Assembly (NCBI RefSeq): GCF_001692445.1 | Contig: NZ_MAQA01000001.1 | Location: forward strand, 167,785 to 231,784 | From: Oerskovia enterophila | GTDB lineage: Bacteria > Actinomycetota > Actinomycetes > Actinomycetales > Cellulomonadaceae | Direction of reading: 5' to 3' | Length of the DNA: 64,000 nucleotides | Shown here: in pieces, positions 56,365 to 64,000 of the stretch | How positions within the stretch are numbered: position 1 is the stretch's first letter | Layout: each line of letters opens with the position of its first letter | Notes under the pieces: model-generated | What the model was told of the DNA's origin: nothing | Seen by the model: only the letters and a program-made list of their open reading frames with translations | Database searches by the model: none | Program-made: the position numbers and the translations under genes

Positions 56365-59067
56365 TCAGGAGGTCGAGCAGGCCTTCCCGCCGAGCGTGAT
56401 GCTCGTCGGGGTCCCGGCCGTGCCCGACGCGATGAAGCCGACCGTCGCGCTCGCCCCCGGGGCGAGGGTCGTCGACCAGGCCGGTGCCGCGACGGAGACG
56501 GTCGCACCGCTCTGCGTCAGCGTGCCGCCCCAGCCCTGGGTGACCTGCTCGCCGCTCGCGAACGTCCAGCCGGCCGACCAGCCCGTCACGGGCGTCGTCG
56601 CGGTGTTCTTCACCGTGAGCGACCCCTGGAAGCCCCCGGGCCAGGAACCGGTGACCGCGTACTGCGCGGTGCAGGCACCCGTGCCGGGCTGTTCGGTGGG
56701 CTGTTCGGTCGGCTGCTCGGTCGGCTCGGGGGCCGTGCCCGTGAGGTCGCCCACGACGATCCCTCGCCCGTTGGTCCCGACGAAGACCCGGCCGTACACG
56801 TCGGGGTCACCCGTGATCGTGCTGCCCGTCCAGGCCCACTGGTGCTCGTCGTCGTTGATGCGGACCCACGTGGCCCCCGCGTCGTCCGAGCGGAACAGGC
56901 CTCGGACGCCGTCGATCTTCGACGACGTGTAGACGGCCGGGTAGCTGTTCCCGGGAGCAGCCTTGCCGAACCCGACGGCGTCGCCCTCGTCGACCGCGGA
57001 GACGCGGGTGAACGTCGCACCCCTGTCGGTCGAGCGCCACATGCCGTAGGTCTTGTCGGTCGCGCCGCCCGCGAGCCACACGTCTCCCTCGTGACCGGGG
57101 ACCGCCGCGAACCGGACGTTCCCGTCCGCGGGCAGGCCGGCCGCGGTCGACGCGGTGAACGATGCCCCGCCGTCGGTGCTGCGGTAGAAGGTCCCGGCCG
57201 CGTAGCCGTAGAAGACCTGCGGGTTCACGCGGTCGGACTCGACGCGGGCGCCTGCCGGGATCCCGGTCGACGCGGTCCAGCCCGACCCGAGCGTCGTCGA
57301 GACGTGCACCCCGGTGCCGGCCGGGCTCCACACGATGCGTCCGCCGTCCGCGGCCACCGCGACCGTGCCGGCGCCGGTCACCCCGGCCGGCTCCTGCCCG
57401 GCCCACCACGAGGAGCCGCCGCTCGTGGAGATCCCGATGTGCGACTCGACGTCGCCGTCGACGCCCTGACCGACCCTGACCACGGTCGAGGGCGACAGCT
57501 CGGCGAAGTCGAGGCTGTGCACCGCGCCGTGGTACGGCTGGGTGTACATGCCCGACGGCACCTGCGTGACGTCGGTGTGGACGAACCCGCCGATGTCGGC
57601 GAGCCCCGAGATGAGCTCGGCGCCGCCCGGAGGTGCGACGAGGTCCAGGACCGCCGTCTCCTCGATGCCCTGCGCCTTGACGGAGATGTCGACGGTCCCG
57701 CCCGTGTCCCACTCGGTCAGGTCGGTCCCGCCGTAGATCGTCGCGCCCGTGCCGTAGAAGAAGCGGTCGGAGTCGAACGGGTCGATCTCGAACGACTCGG
57801 TCATCCAGCCGAGCTTGGGGCTGGGCTCGGGCGGGTTGGGCTGCTCGCCGAAGTCGAGCCACGGAGCTCCGCTGATGTCGAGCGTGTACCGGAGCGTGCG
57901 GTTCGGATACCCGTCCCAGTCCCAGATGCGGCTCCAGGTCTCACCGCGGTCGGTGCTGCGCCAGATCACGATGTCCGGCCACCACGAGACCTGGCTCACG
58001 ACCATGAGGGTGTCGGGGTCCTGCCGGTCGATCGTCAGGCCGGAGTACCCGTAGTAGGCGTCCGCACTGCTCGACGGGACCGGGCTGATCCGGTCCCAGG
58101 TGCCGGTCGCGACGTCGAGCCGCCAGACGTCGCCGCTGCCTCCGTCGTACGGGCCGCCCGTGTCCGAGGTCGCGACGTAGAGCTGGCGACCCGTCGCGTC
58201 GAGCACGCCCTTGTGGGGGAGGAACCCGGTGGGTTGGCCCGGGACGCGTTCCCAGGTGGCCCCGGCGTCGGTCGAGCGGTAGACGCCGTTCTCCTTGTCG
58301 GCGACCCCGACGTAGATGGTCCGGGTCGGCTGCGTGCCCGTCGAGCTCGACGGGTCGAACGTGACCCAGACGACGCCCTGGTTCGAGCTGAGGTAGCCGT
58401 TCTCGTCGTCGGGGTCCTGCACGTAGCTGCCCGGGTTGGGGAACGCCGTGACCTCGGACCACGTGACGCCCTTGTCGGTGCTGCGCCACAGCCCGTTGCC
58501 TCCCTCGGTGCCGAGGTAGAGGACCCGGTTGTCGTGCGGGTCGACCGAGAGCCGTTCGCCCATGCCGCGGCCGGGCATGTTGCCCCCGACCTTGAACGGC
58601 AGGTCCGTCTTCTGCCAGGTCTCGCCGCGGTCCGACGACCGCAGGACCGCACCGTCGTTCGGGTCCCACGAGTTCGTGTACGTGCCGACCGCGACGTAGA
58701 CGTTGTCCGGGTCGACGGGGTCGGTCGCGAGGCTCAGGACGCCGTTGTGGTTCCAGTCGTCCCAGCCGACGTGGTCGAGCAGCGGGATCCAGCGCTGCGT
58801 CGCGGCGTCGAGCCGGTACGCGCCCCCGATGTCGGTGCGGGCGTAGACGAGTCCCGGTTCGGTCTGGTTGAAGACGATGCCGGGGACGAACCCGCCACCG
58901 ACGATCTCGACGTTCCCCCAGTCGTACGCCTGCGCGGCGCTCGCGGCGGGGGCCGCGGCGAGTCCTGCGGGGGTCAGGCCGCCGGTCGCGGCGACGGCGC
59001 CCGCCGTGCCGAGCCCGGCGGCGAGACCGAGCCCGGCGAGGGACGCGATCAGTGGTCGATAGCTCAT
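56365..59067 (-). CDS. GH74 xyloglucanase with CBM2
   Basis: 900 residues. The signal peptide is about 1-48. The catalytic domain (about 50-770) is the twin seven-bladed propeller of GH74. The two catalytic Asp are Asp79 (RTDIGGAYR) and Asp491 (GLADIGGFVH), and the repeated Asp-box motifs (STDKGVTWSE type) are present. A TEQPTEQPTEQP linker leads to a C-terminal CBM2 (about 800-900) with the expected Trp residues and a Cys pair. It cuts xyloglucan or cello-oligosaccharides outside the cell. ATG 59067 with AAGGAG is preferred over an upstream GTG overlapping that site. Confidence 0.93.
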   Translation of the reverse strand: MSYRPLIASLAGLGLAAGLGTAGAVAATGGLTPAGLAAAPAASAAQAYDWGNVEIVGGGFVPGIVFNQTEPGLVYARTDIGGAYRLDAATQRWIPLLDHVGWDDWNHNGVLSLATDPVDPDNVYVAVGTYTNSWDPNDGAVLRSSDRGETWQKTDLPFKVGGNMPGRGMGERLSVDPHDNRVLYLGTEGGNGLWRSTDKGVTWSEVTAFPNPGSYVQDPDDENGYLSSNQGVVWVTFDPSSSTGTQPTRTIYVGVADKENGVYRSTDAGATWERVPGQPTGFLPHKGVLDATGRQLYVATSDTGGPYDGGSGDVWRLDVATGTWDRISPVPSSSADAYYGYSGLTIDRQDPDTLMVVSQVSWWPDIVIWRSTDRGETWSRIWDWDGYPNRTLRYTLDISGAPWLDFGEQPNPPEPSPKLGWMTESFEIDPFDSDRFFYGTGATIYGGTDLTEWDTGGTVDISVKAQGIEETAVLDLVAPPGGAELISGLADIGGFVHTDVTQVPSGMYTQPYHGAVHSLDFAELSPSTVVRVGQGVDGDVESHIGISTSGGSSWWAGQEPAGVTGAGTVAVAADGGRIVWSPAGTGVHVSTTLGSGWTASTGIPAGARVESDRVNPQVFYGYAAGTFYRSTDGGASFTASTAAGLPADGNVRFAAVPGHEGDVWLAGGATDKTYGMWRSTDRGATFTRVSAVDEGDAVGFGKAAPGNSYPAVYTSSKIDGVRGLFRSDDAGATWVRINDDEHQWAWTGSTITGDPDVYGRVFVGTNGRGIVVGDLTGTAPEPTEQPTEQPTEQPGTGACTAQYAVTGSWPGGFQGSLTVKNTATTPVTGWSAGWTFASGEQVTQGWGGTLTQSGATVSVAAPAWSTTLAPGASATVGFIASGTAGTPTSITLGGKACSTS

Positions 59068-59146
59068 CCGTGGCACTCCTTCGTGACGGTCGGTCGGGGC
59101 GGGCCCGTCGTCACCCCCTCCGACGGACCCGCGCGGCCGACCTTAG

Positions 59147-59158
59147 CGAAGCGCTTCG
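59147..59158 (-). promoter_or_regulatory. Short palindrome upstream of the GH74 gene
   Basis: CGAAGCGCTTCG, a perfect 12-bp palindrome 80-91 nt before the GH74 start. Its form is LacI-operator-like. It is absent from the GH6 upstream region. Confidence 0.35.
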
Positions 59159-59172
59159 ACGATCGGCACCGG

Positions 59173-59186
59173 GTGAAACGTTTAGG
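59173..59186 (-). promoter_or_regulatory. Putative LacI-type operator upstream of the GH74 gene
   Basis: On the minus strand it reads CCTAAACGTTTCAC, centred on AAACGTTT, 106 nt before the start. It is identical to the box before the GH6 gene. GTGCCGA follows 3 nt later in both. Confidence 0.6.
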
Positions 59187-59190
59187 GGAC

Positions 59191-59237
59191 GTCCGGGCGG
59201 CCCGTCGCCGGGCGGCCCGTCGCCGGGCCGCCCGGAC
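59191..59237 (-). terminator. Terminator-like hairpin after the GH5 gene
   Basis: 14-bp perfect arms (59191-59204 with 59224-59237), 19 nt past the GH5 stop. The loop contains another copy of CGGGCGGCCCG, so alternative pairings exist. Confidence 0.65.
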
Positions 59238-59256
59238 GGTGGGCGTCGGGCGTGCC

Positions 59257-61323
59257 TCAGGCGCTCGTGCAGGCCTGGCCGTCGAGCGCGAAGCCCGACG
59301 GGCCCGCCCCCGTGCCGTTCGCCGTGAAGCCGACCTCGACGCTCGCACCAGGGGCCAGGGTCCCGTTCCACGGCGCGTTGACGACCGTGACGGTCGTGCC
59401 CGACTGGCTGAACGTGCCCGACCAGCCGTTCGTGACCTGCTGCCCCGCGGGGAGCGAGAAGGTCAGCGTCCACCCGTTGCGGGGTGTGGGCCCCGTGCTG
59501 GTGACCTTCACGGACCCGGTGTATCCCGTGCTCCAGCCGTTCGTGGAGGACGTCACGGCGCACTGGCCCGTGGGGGTCACGGGCCCGGCCGACGTGGTCA
59601 CGGTCCGTGCGGCCGACGCGGGCGAGACGTTGCCCGCCGCGTCGCGCGCCCGCACCGTGAACGAGTAGGTGGTCGCGGGCGAGAGCCCCGTCAGGGTGGC
59701 GCTCGCCGTGCTCGTCGTGGCGACCTTGGTGGCCCCCGTGGCGTCGTTCCGGTAGACGTCGTAGGCGGTCACGGCCCGGTCGTCGGTCGAGGCGCCCCAG
59801 GCGAGCGTCACGCCCGACGACGTCACGTCCGTCGCGCTCGGGGTCCCCGGCACGGTCGGTGCCTGGGTGTCCGGGACGGGCGTGGTGCCGCCGTCGCCGT
59901 ACAGGTCGCCGAGCGACTGCCCGGTCGTCGAACCCACCCCGCCGAGGGGCACCTGATGGTCGAGCGAGACGAACTTCCCGCCCTCCTTCCACAGCGCGGG
60001 CTCGAGCAGGTCGTACTTGGCCTCGTCCCACGTGGTCCAGTCGTGGTTCAGCAGACCGCCCGTGTCGCCCGAGTTCGGGTTGATGCACCAGAACGTGTGG
60101 CTGATCCGGTGGTCGACCATCATGTCGCGCAGCGCGCGCATCCACTTCTCGTTCTTTCCCCCGTCGAGCAGCCCGCCCCACTCGCCCACGAGCAGCGGAG
60201 CCGTGCCCTCCTTCCACAGGTACAGCCAGCTCGGGTCCCACACCTCGGCCTCGAGCGAGGCCCGGTCCCAGTCGTCGCCCTCGAACCACGGCTGCGGCGA
60301 GACGAGCGGCCCGTAGTCGTGCGGCGAGTAGACGAGCTGGTCCTGGTGCGCACCCAGGTCGACCGGGTGGTCGGCCGCGCCGCGCAGGTTGCCGCCCCAC
60401 CACGTGTTGTGGAAGTCGTCGAGGCCGCGGTCGGCCCAGGTCTTGCCGGCCTTGGGATAGACCTGGACCCCCTCGACGAGGATCAGCAGGTGCGGGTTGA
60501 TCGCGAGGATCCGTGCGGCGGCCTGCTCGGCGACGTAGCGCCAGTTGTCGGCGTCTCTCGACCCGTCCCACTTGGCGCGCAGGGCCTCGGACTGCGAGCC
60601 GTGCGGCTCGTTCTTGAGGTCGGCCGCGACGATCGTGTCGTCGTCGGCGTACTCCTGGGCGAACCACTCCCAGCCCGCGTAGAAGTCCTCGACCGTGAAC
60701 CCGCCGTGGGTCCACAGGGGGTAGACGTGGCCCGAGTTGTCGGCCGTCGCGCTGTGGAGGTCGATCATGACCTTGAGCCCGTACTTCTCGCACAGCGAGA
60801 GCCAGTGGTCGAAGATCTCCTTGTTGTCCATGCCCACGAGCTCGGGGTTCACGAACGTGTTGACGTTGGGCGACGCGACGGTCTCCCCGTCCCTCCACTC
60901 GAGCAGCAGCTCGGTCGAGACCGGGACGCGCACGATGTTGATGCCACGCTCGGCCATCGAGCGCGTGATCGCCTCGAGGTTGCCGGACCACAGACCGTGG
61001 AACACGCGCTCGCTCGCGTTGAAGCCGAACCAGTTCGCGCCGGTCAGCCAGACCTCGTCGCCCGCGGCGTCGACGATGGTCGAGCCGTCGGTGTGCAGCC
61101 AGTCGTCGGCCGGGACGGCGGCGAGGGACACGTCCGCGGCCGCGGACGGGGTGAGGGACGCCGAGGTGGGCGTCGAGGACGAGGTGAGCGGCGCCGTCGG
61201 GCCGGCGAGGGCGGCTGCGGACGGCAGCGCGCCCGCGACCAGGACCGCGCCCGCCGCGATCGCGGCGTACGCGGCCCGGCGCCGGGGGCGGGGTCGGGAG
61301 ATCGGATCCTGCAGAGGACTCAT
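59257..61323 (-). CDS. GH5 endoglucanase with fibronectin III and CBM2 domains
   Basis: 688 residues. The signal peptide and linker occupy about 1-70. The GH5 catalytic domain (about 75-460) has the acid/base Glu239 in DLKNEPHG and the nucleophile Glu381 in VGEWGG, with DLHSA and WGGNLRG motifs of the E1/Cel5A group. An Fn3 domain is at about 495-580 and the C-terminal CBM2 at about 590-688. A secreted cellulase attacking internal beta-1,4-glucan bonds. AGGAG lies before the ATG. Only 83 nt, mostly a hairpin, separate it from GH6. Confidence 0.94.
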   Translation of the reverse strand: MSPLQDPISRPRPRRRAAYAAIAAGAVLVAGALPSAAALAGPTAPLTSSSTPTSASLTPSAAADVSLAAVPADDWLHTDGSTIVDAAGDEVWLTGANWFGFNASERVFHGLWSGNLEAITRSMAERGINIVRVPVSTELLLEWRDGETVASPNVNTFVNPELVGMDNKEIFDHWLSLCEKYGLKVMIDLHSATADNSGHVYPLWTHGGFTVEDFYAGWEWFAQEYADDDTIVAADLKNEPHGSQSEALRAKWDGSRDADNWRYVAEQAAARILAINPHLLILVEGVQVYPKAGKTWADRGLDDFHNTWWGGNLRGAADHPVDLGAHQDQLVYSPHDYGPLVSPQPWFEGDDWDRASLEAEVWDPSWLYLWKEGTAPLLVGEWGGLLDGGKNEKWMRALRDMMVDHRISHTFWCINPNSGDTGGLLNHDWTTWDEAKYDLLEPALWKEGGKFVSLDHQVPLGGVGSTTGQSLGDLYGDGGTTPVPDTQAPTVPGTPSATDVTSSGVTLAWGASTDDRAVTAYDVYRNDATGATKVATTSTASATLTGLSPATTYSFTVRARDAAGNVSPASAARTVTTSAGPVTPTGQCAVTSSTNGWSTGYTGSVKVTSTGPTPRNGWTLTFSLPAGQQVTNGWSGTFSQSGTTVTVVNAPWNGTLAPGASVEVGFTANGTGAGPSGFALDGQACTSA

Positions 61324-61343
61324 GGAAAGCTCCTGGAAGAAGG

Positions 61344-61388
61344 ACCGGGCTGCCCGGGGCCGCGAGGTGCGGGCCCGGACAGCCCGGT
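61344..61388 (-). repeat. Hairpin between GH6 and GH5 genes
   Basis: Arms 61344-61358 and 61374-61388 pair with a single mismatch (61353 with 61379). It begins 18 nt after the GH6 stop and ends 20 nt before the GH5 start, leaving no room for a separate promoter. It may partly terminate or stabilise the upstream transcript. Confidence 0.6.
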
Positions 61389-61406
61389 CGGGTGCTGTCG
61401 GTCAGG

Positions 61407-63695
61407 TCAGGCGACGGTGCAGGCCTGGCCGTTGAGGGTGAAGACGGCCGGCACGCCGTTCGTGCCGCTGTGGCTCGCGTTGAAGCCGACCTCGGCGGAC
61501 CCGCCCGGGGCGAGGTTCGCGTTCCACGAGAGCCCGGTCACCGTGACGTTCGCGCCGGTCTGCGTGAACTGGCCCGACCACGAGTTGGTGATCGTCTGGC
61601 CCGACGGGAACGTGAAGGCCAGGCTCCAGCCGTTGACCGTGCTGGTCGAGGTGTTCGTGACCTTCACGGTGCCCGTGAAGCCCGAGCCCCAGCCGTTCGC
61701 CGAGTAGGCGACCGTGCACGAGCCGGGGGGCGGGACGACGACCGTCGTGGTCGTCGCGCTCACCGCGGCCGAGGCCGCCGAGAGGTTGCCCGCGGTGTCC
61801 TTGGCCCGGACCGTGTACGAGTACGTGGTGCCCGCCGTCAGACCCGTGTCGGTGAAGGACGTCCCGGTCGGGGTGCCGACCTGGGTTCCGTTGCGCAGGA
61901 CCACGTAGCCGGCCACGCCGACGTCGTCGGTCGACGCGTTCCAGGAGAGCGGGACGGTGCTCGCGGTGGTCGTCCCCGCGGTCAGACCCGTGGGTGTCGA
62001 GGGCGGCAGGTCCGTCTGGCCCGCCGCGGTCGTGACCGACCGGGCGGCAGACGGCGTCGAGACGTTGCCGGCCGCGTCGCGCGCCGTGACCGTGAACGAG
62101 TACGTGGTCGCGGGGCTCAGACCCGTCGCCGTGAAGCTCGTCGAGGTCGAGGTGCCGACCTGCACGCCGTTGCGGTAGATCGTGTAGCCCGTCACGCCGA
62201 CCGCGTCGGTCGAGGCCGTCCACGAGAGCGGGACCGAGGTGGCCGTGGCCGTGCCCGCGGTGAGGCCCGTCGGGGCCGTGGGAGCCGTCACGTCGCCGGG
62301 CGTCGTGCCGCCGCCCTCGATGACCGGGTAGGCGTTCTCGACGAGCATCTCGAACTGCGCGTCGAACCACTGGCCCGCGAGCGGGGCCCCGCCCAGCGCG
62401 CCCGTCAGCTGGTTGGAGAGCTTGGGCGAGACGAACGTCGGGTCGCACATGCGGTCGAACCGCTTGCCCTGGTCGTTCGGGATGTCCGTCGAGGCGCCGT
62501 CGGACTCGCCCGGAGGCTTGACCCACACGAACGCGTGCAGGTGCGACTCGGGGTAGCCCGACGGCGTGGCCTGCGGGCGCTCACCGATGCCGGCGCCTGC
62601 GGGGTTGCACCACGCGCCACGGTGGATGCGCTTGTCCACGCGGGACTCGTTGACGTAGGTGTTGTAGTTCGTCGACGTGCTGACCGCGGTCGGTCGGGCG
62701 TCGCCGCCCCACCCGTTGCGGGACGTGTCGATGAGCATGCCGATCGAGGCCGGGAAGCCCTCGGCGACCAGGAGGTCGTAGAGGTGCGCGGTCCAGTCGG
62801 TCTCGTCGAAGTCGGCGTTCCACTCGTAGAAGCTGGACGACCGGATGGGCGTGCCGCCGATCTGGATGTCCTCGAGGAACGGCTCGACCAGCGGCGTCGA
62901 GTTCGCGGTGTTGGTCACGAAGCCCGTGACCGACGCGAAGCCCGCGTTCGTCGACCTCACGACGTCGGCGAAGAGCTTGGCGGCGGGGCCCGAGTTGCTC
63001 GGCCAGCCCAGCCAGCCCGCGTGCGCGGCGTCGATGTAGGAGTAGACGTTGCCGACCGTGTAGAGCTCGTCGAGCGCGTACTTCACGCCCGCGCGGTAGT
63101 ACGGAGCGGACTGCTGGCAGTCGGGCGTGCTGATGTTGGTGATGAGGTTGGGCAGCGAGTCGGGCTCGATCGTCGCCGCGATCCGCAGCGAGTCGTACTT
63201 GGGGTCGTCGAGGATGTCGACGATCGGGTCGATGTACTCGTTCTTGTAGCGCACGAGCCCGGCGTCCGTGGCGGGCAGCTCGCCGTTCGACGCGAGCGCG
63301 TAGCAGTCACGGCCGGGCAGGTCGTAGATGACCAGGTTGAACACGATCGGCACGCCCGCGTCCTTCTGGGCGAGCGCCTCGTCGAGGTGGAAGCGCAGGC
63401 CGGGGCCGTCGGCATTGCCCTCGATCGCACTGATGCGGTCCATCCAGACGGCCGTGGGCTCGCCCGAGATCGCCTGCATCTTCGCGGCCAGGTCACCGTC
63501 GGCACGCGTGGCGGCGGCCTCGACCGAGTCCGACCAGTAGGGGTTCACGTACTGCGTCGCCCCGGCGTACGGGTTCGCGACGCGGGCCTCGGCCGCGGCG
63601 GCCGGAACCTGTGCGAGCGCGAGCGGAGCGGCGACGAGCGCCGCAGCGGCCATGGCTGTCGCGCCCTTGCGCAGCCGATGGTGGGTTGGTGACAC
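61407..63695 (-). CDS. GH6 cellobiohydrolase with two fibronectin III domains and CBM2
   Basis: 762 residues from a GTG with AGGAGGACCTC upstream. The signal peptide is about 1-38. The GH6 domain (about 40-480) has Asp130 in YDLPGRDC and the catalytic acid Asp179 in IEPDSLPN. Its length and extra loops match exo-acting bacterial cellobiohydrolases (Cel6B/CbhA type) rather than the shorter GH6 endoglucanases. Two Fn3 domains (about 485-655) and a CBM2 (about 665-762) follow. The promoter region carries the LacI-type box. It is the first cellulase gene of the cluster. Confidence 0.93.
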   Translation of the reverse strand: MSPTHHRLRKGATAMAAAALVAAPLALAQVPAAAAEARVANPYAGATQYVNPYWSDSVEAAATRADGDLAAKMQAISGEPTAVWMDRISAIEGNADGPGLRFHLDEALAQKDAGVPIVFNLVIYDLPGRDCYALASNGELPATDAGLVRYKNEYIDPIVDILDDPKYDSLRIAATIEPDSLPNLITNISTPDCQQSAPYYRAGVKYALDELYTVGNVYSYIDAAHAGWLGWPSNSGPAAKLFADVVRSTNAGFASVTGFVTNTANSTPLVEPFLEDIQIGGTPIRSSSFYEWNADFDETDWTAHLYDLLVAEGFPASIGMLIDTSRNGWGGDARPTAVSTSTNYNTYVNESRVDKRIHRGAWCNPAGAGIGERPQATPSGYPESHLHAFVWVKPPGESDGASTDIPNDQGKRFDRMCDPTFVSPKLSNQLTGALGGAPLAGQWFDAQFEMLVENAYPVIEGGGTTPGDVTAPTAPTGLTAGTATATSVPLSWTASTDAVGVTGYTIYRNGVQVGTSTSTSFTATGLSPATTYSFTVTARDAAGNVSTPSAARSVTTAAGQTDLPPSTPTGLTAGTTTASTVPLSWNASTDDVGVAGYVVLRNGTQVGTPTGTSFTDTGLTAGTTYSYTVRAKDTAGNLSAASAAVSATTTTVVVPPPGSCTVAYSANGWGSGFTGTVKVTNTSTSTVNGWSLAFTFPSGQTITNSWSGQFTQTGANVTVTGLSWNANLAPGGSAEVGFNASHSGTNGVPAVFTLNGQACTVA

Positions 63696-63802
63696 GAGGT
63701 CCTCCTGAGGTTCGTCCTGGGGCCGGACGACACCGGCCGGCCCGTGCCGCGGGGTGCGGCGTCGAGCGCAACGTGTCACGGACCGGGTGACGTCGGCACG
63801 TC

Positions 63803-63816
63803 GTGAAACGTTTAGG
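63803..63816 (-). promoter_or_regulatory. Putative LacI-type operator upstream of the GH6 gene
   Basis: CCTAAACGTTTCAC on the minus strand, 108 nt before the GH6 start, identical to the GH74 box. The adjacent LacI-family gene is a likely source of its regulator. Confidence 0.6.
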
Positions 63817-63861
63817 TGGACAACTCGGTTCACCCGCACGAGGGGGCGGGGCAGTGCGTGG

Positions 63862-64000
63862 TCAGCGCGGGGGAGAGGTGGTGCCGCGCACGACGAGCCG
63901 TCCGCCCGGGACCGCGGGCAGCGGCTCGACGTGCACCGTCGCGCCTCTCGGTGAGGTGCCGGGGCCGGGGGGTGTGCTGGGGGCAGGGGCAGGGGCAGGG
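63862..64000 (-). CDS. C-terminal end of a LacI-family regulator
   Basis: The minus-strand frame is open from the window end and stops at 63862-63864. The last residues, TVHVEPLPAVPGGRLVVRGTTSPPR, match the usual C-terminus of LacI/GalR proteins (xRLVVRxST). A Pro-Ala stretch (63977-64000) precedes it. Only 46 residues are visible, so DNA-binding and ligand domains lie outside. It is followed 167 nt later by the GH6 gene in the same direction. It is likely the regulator of the cellulase genes. Confidence 0.7.
   Translation of the reverse strand, partial: PAPAPAPSTPPGPGTSPRGATVHVEPLPAVPGGRLVVRGTTSPPR

Noticed and set aside
56167..61707. A very long plus-strand reading frame opposite the GH74 and GH5 genes
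   Set aside because: It is antisense to well-supported genes with catalytic motifs. It has Arg/Gly/Pro-rich low-complexity composition typical of a GC-rich shadow frame and no recognisable domain.

Overview
High-GC actinobacterial chromosome segment. The gene set points to a cellulolytic member of the Micrococcales, most like Cellulomonas, Oerskovia or Cellulosimicrobium. The grounds are three secreted multidomain cellulases and xyloglucanases with CBM2 domains (GH6, GH5, GH74), a cytoplasmic GH3 beta-glucosidase, a GH94 disaccharide phosphorylase, GTG starts and pervasive GC3 bias. There are no rRNA or tRNA genes, insertion sequences, prophage or CRISPR arrays. This looks like core and adaptive chromosome. 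Genus is an inference.

Layout. 1-1118: the 3' end of an unknown gene and a PadR regulator. 1374-8211: a complete six-gene Mrp (Mnh) Na+/H+ antiporter operon with MrpA and MrpB fused and ATGA junctions throughout, followed by a CDF metal exporter. 9314-16409: an alpha/beta hydrolase, a proline-rich membrane protein, clpB behind an HspR (HAIR) box, a secreted PG-binding/CAP protein and a lipid kinase. 16596-18429: TPP riboswitch and thiC. 18506-22490: a minus-strand operon of ABC ATPase, ABC permease, histidine kinase and response regulator. 22854-26103: TetR regulator and GH3 beta-glucosidase with a TetR-like operator. 26201-27519: two DUF4190-type membrane proteins.

27823-32629: a GlmU-like/phosphohexomutase fusion followed by a GH94 phosphorylase whose motifs look more like N,N'-diacetylchitobiose phosphorylase than cellobiose phosphorylase. 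32771-36638: xthA, an SDR, pyrE, a membrane protein and lemA. 36884-41593: a 1569-residue surface protein with three HtaA haem-binding domains behind two DtxR/IdeR-like iron boxes. 41860-45636: NagD-like phosphatase, DedA, SpoU methyltransferase and class II aldolase. 45794-49129: a partner-switching module (PAS-GAF-PP2C-HATPase protein and two STAS proteins). 49199-51291: DUF3151 protein and purA. 51642-54945: a SipW-type signal peptidase operon with a TasA-like protein, an LATTG-anchored protein and an RCC1-repeat protein. 54957-56255: purD. 56365-63695: GH6, GH5 and GH74 genes on the minus strand. 63862-64000: the C-terminal end of a LacI-family regulator.

How it fits together. The GH6, GH5 and GH74 enzymes would cut cellulose and xyloglucan outside the cell, and GH3 and GH94 would process imported disaccharides. 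The mutase fusion would channel the sugar 1-phosphate into metabolism. A shared 14-bp palindromic box lies 106-108 nt upstream of both GH6 and GH74, and the adjacent LacI-type gene is the obvious candidate regulator. A second theme is long, often perfect, sequence-unique inverted repeats between genes (arms up to 30 bp), mostly at convergent gene ends.
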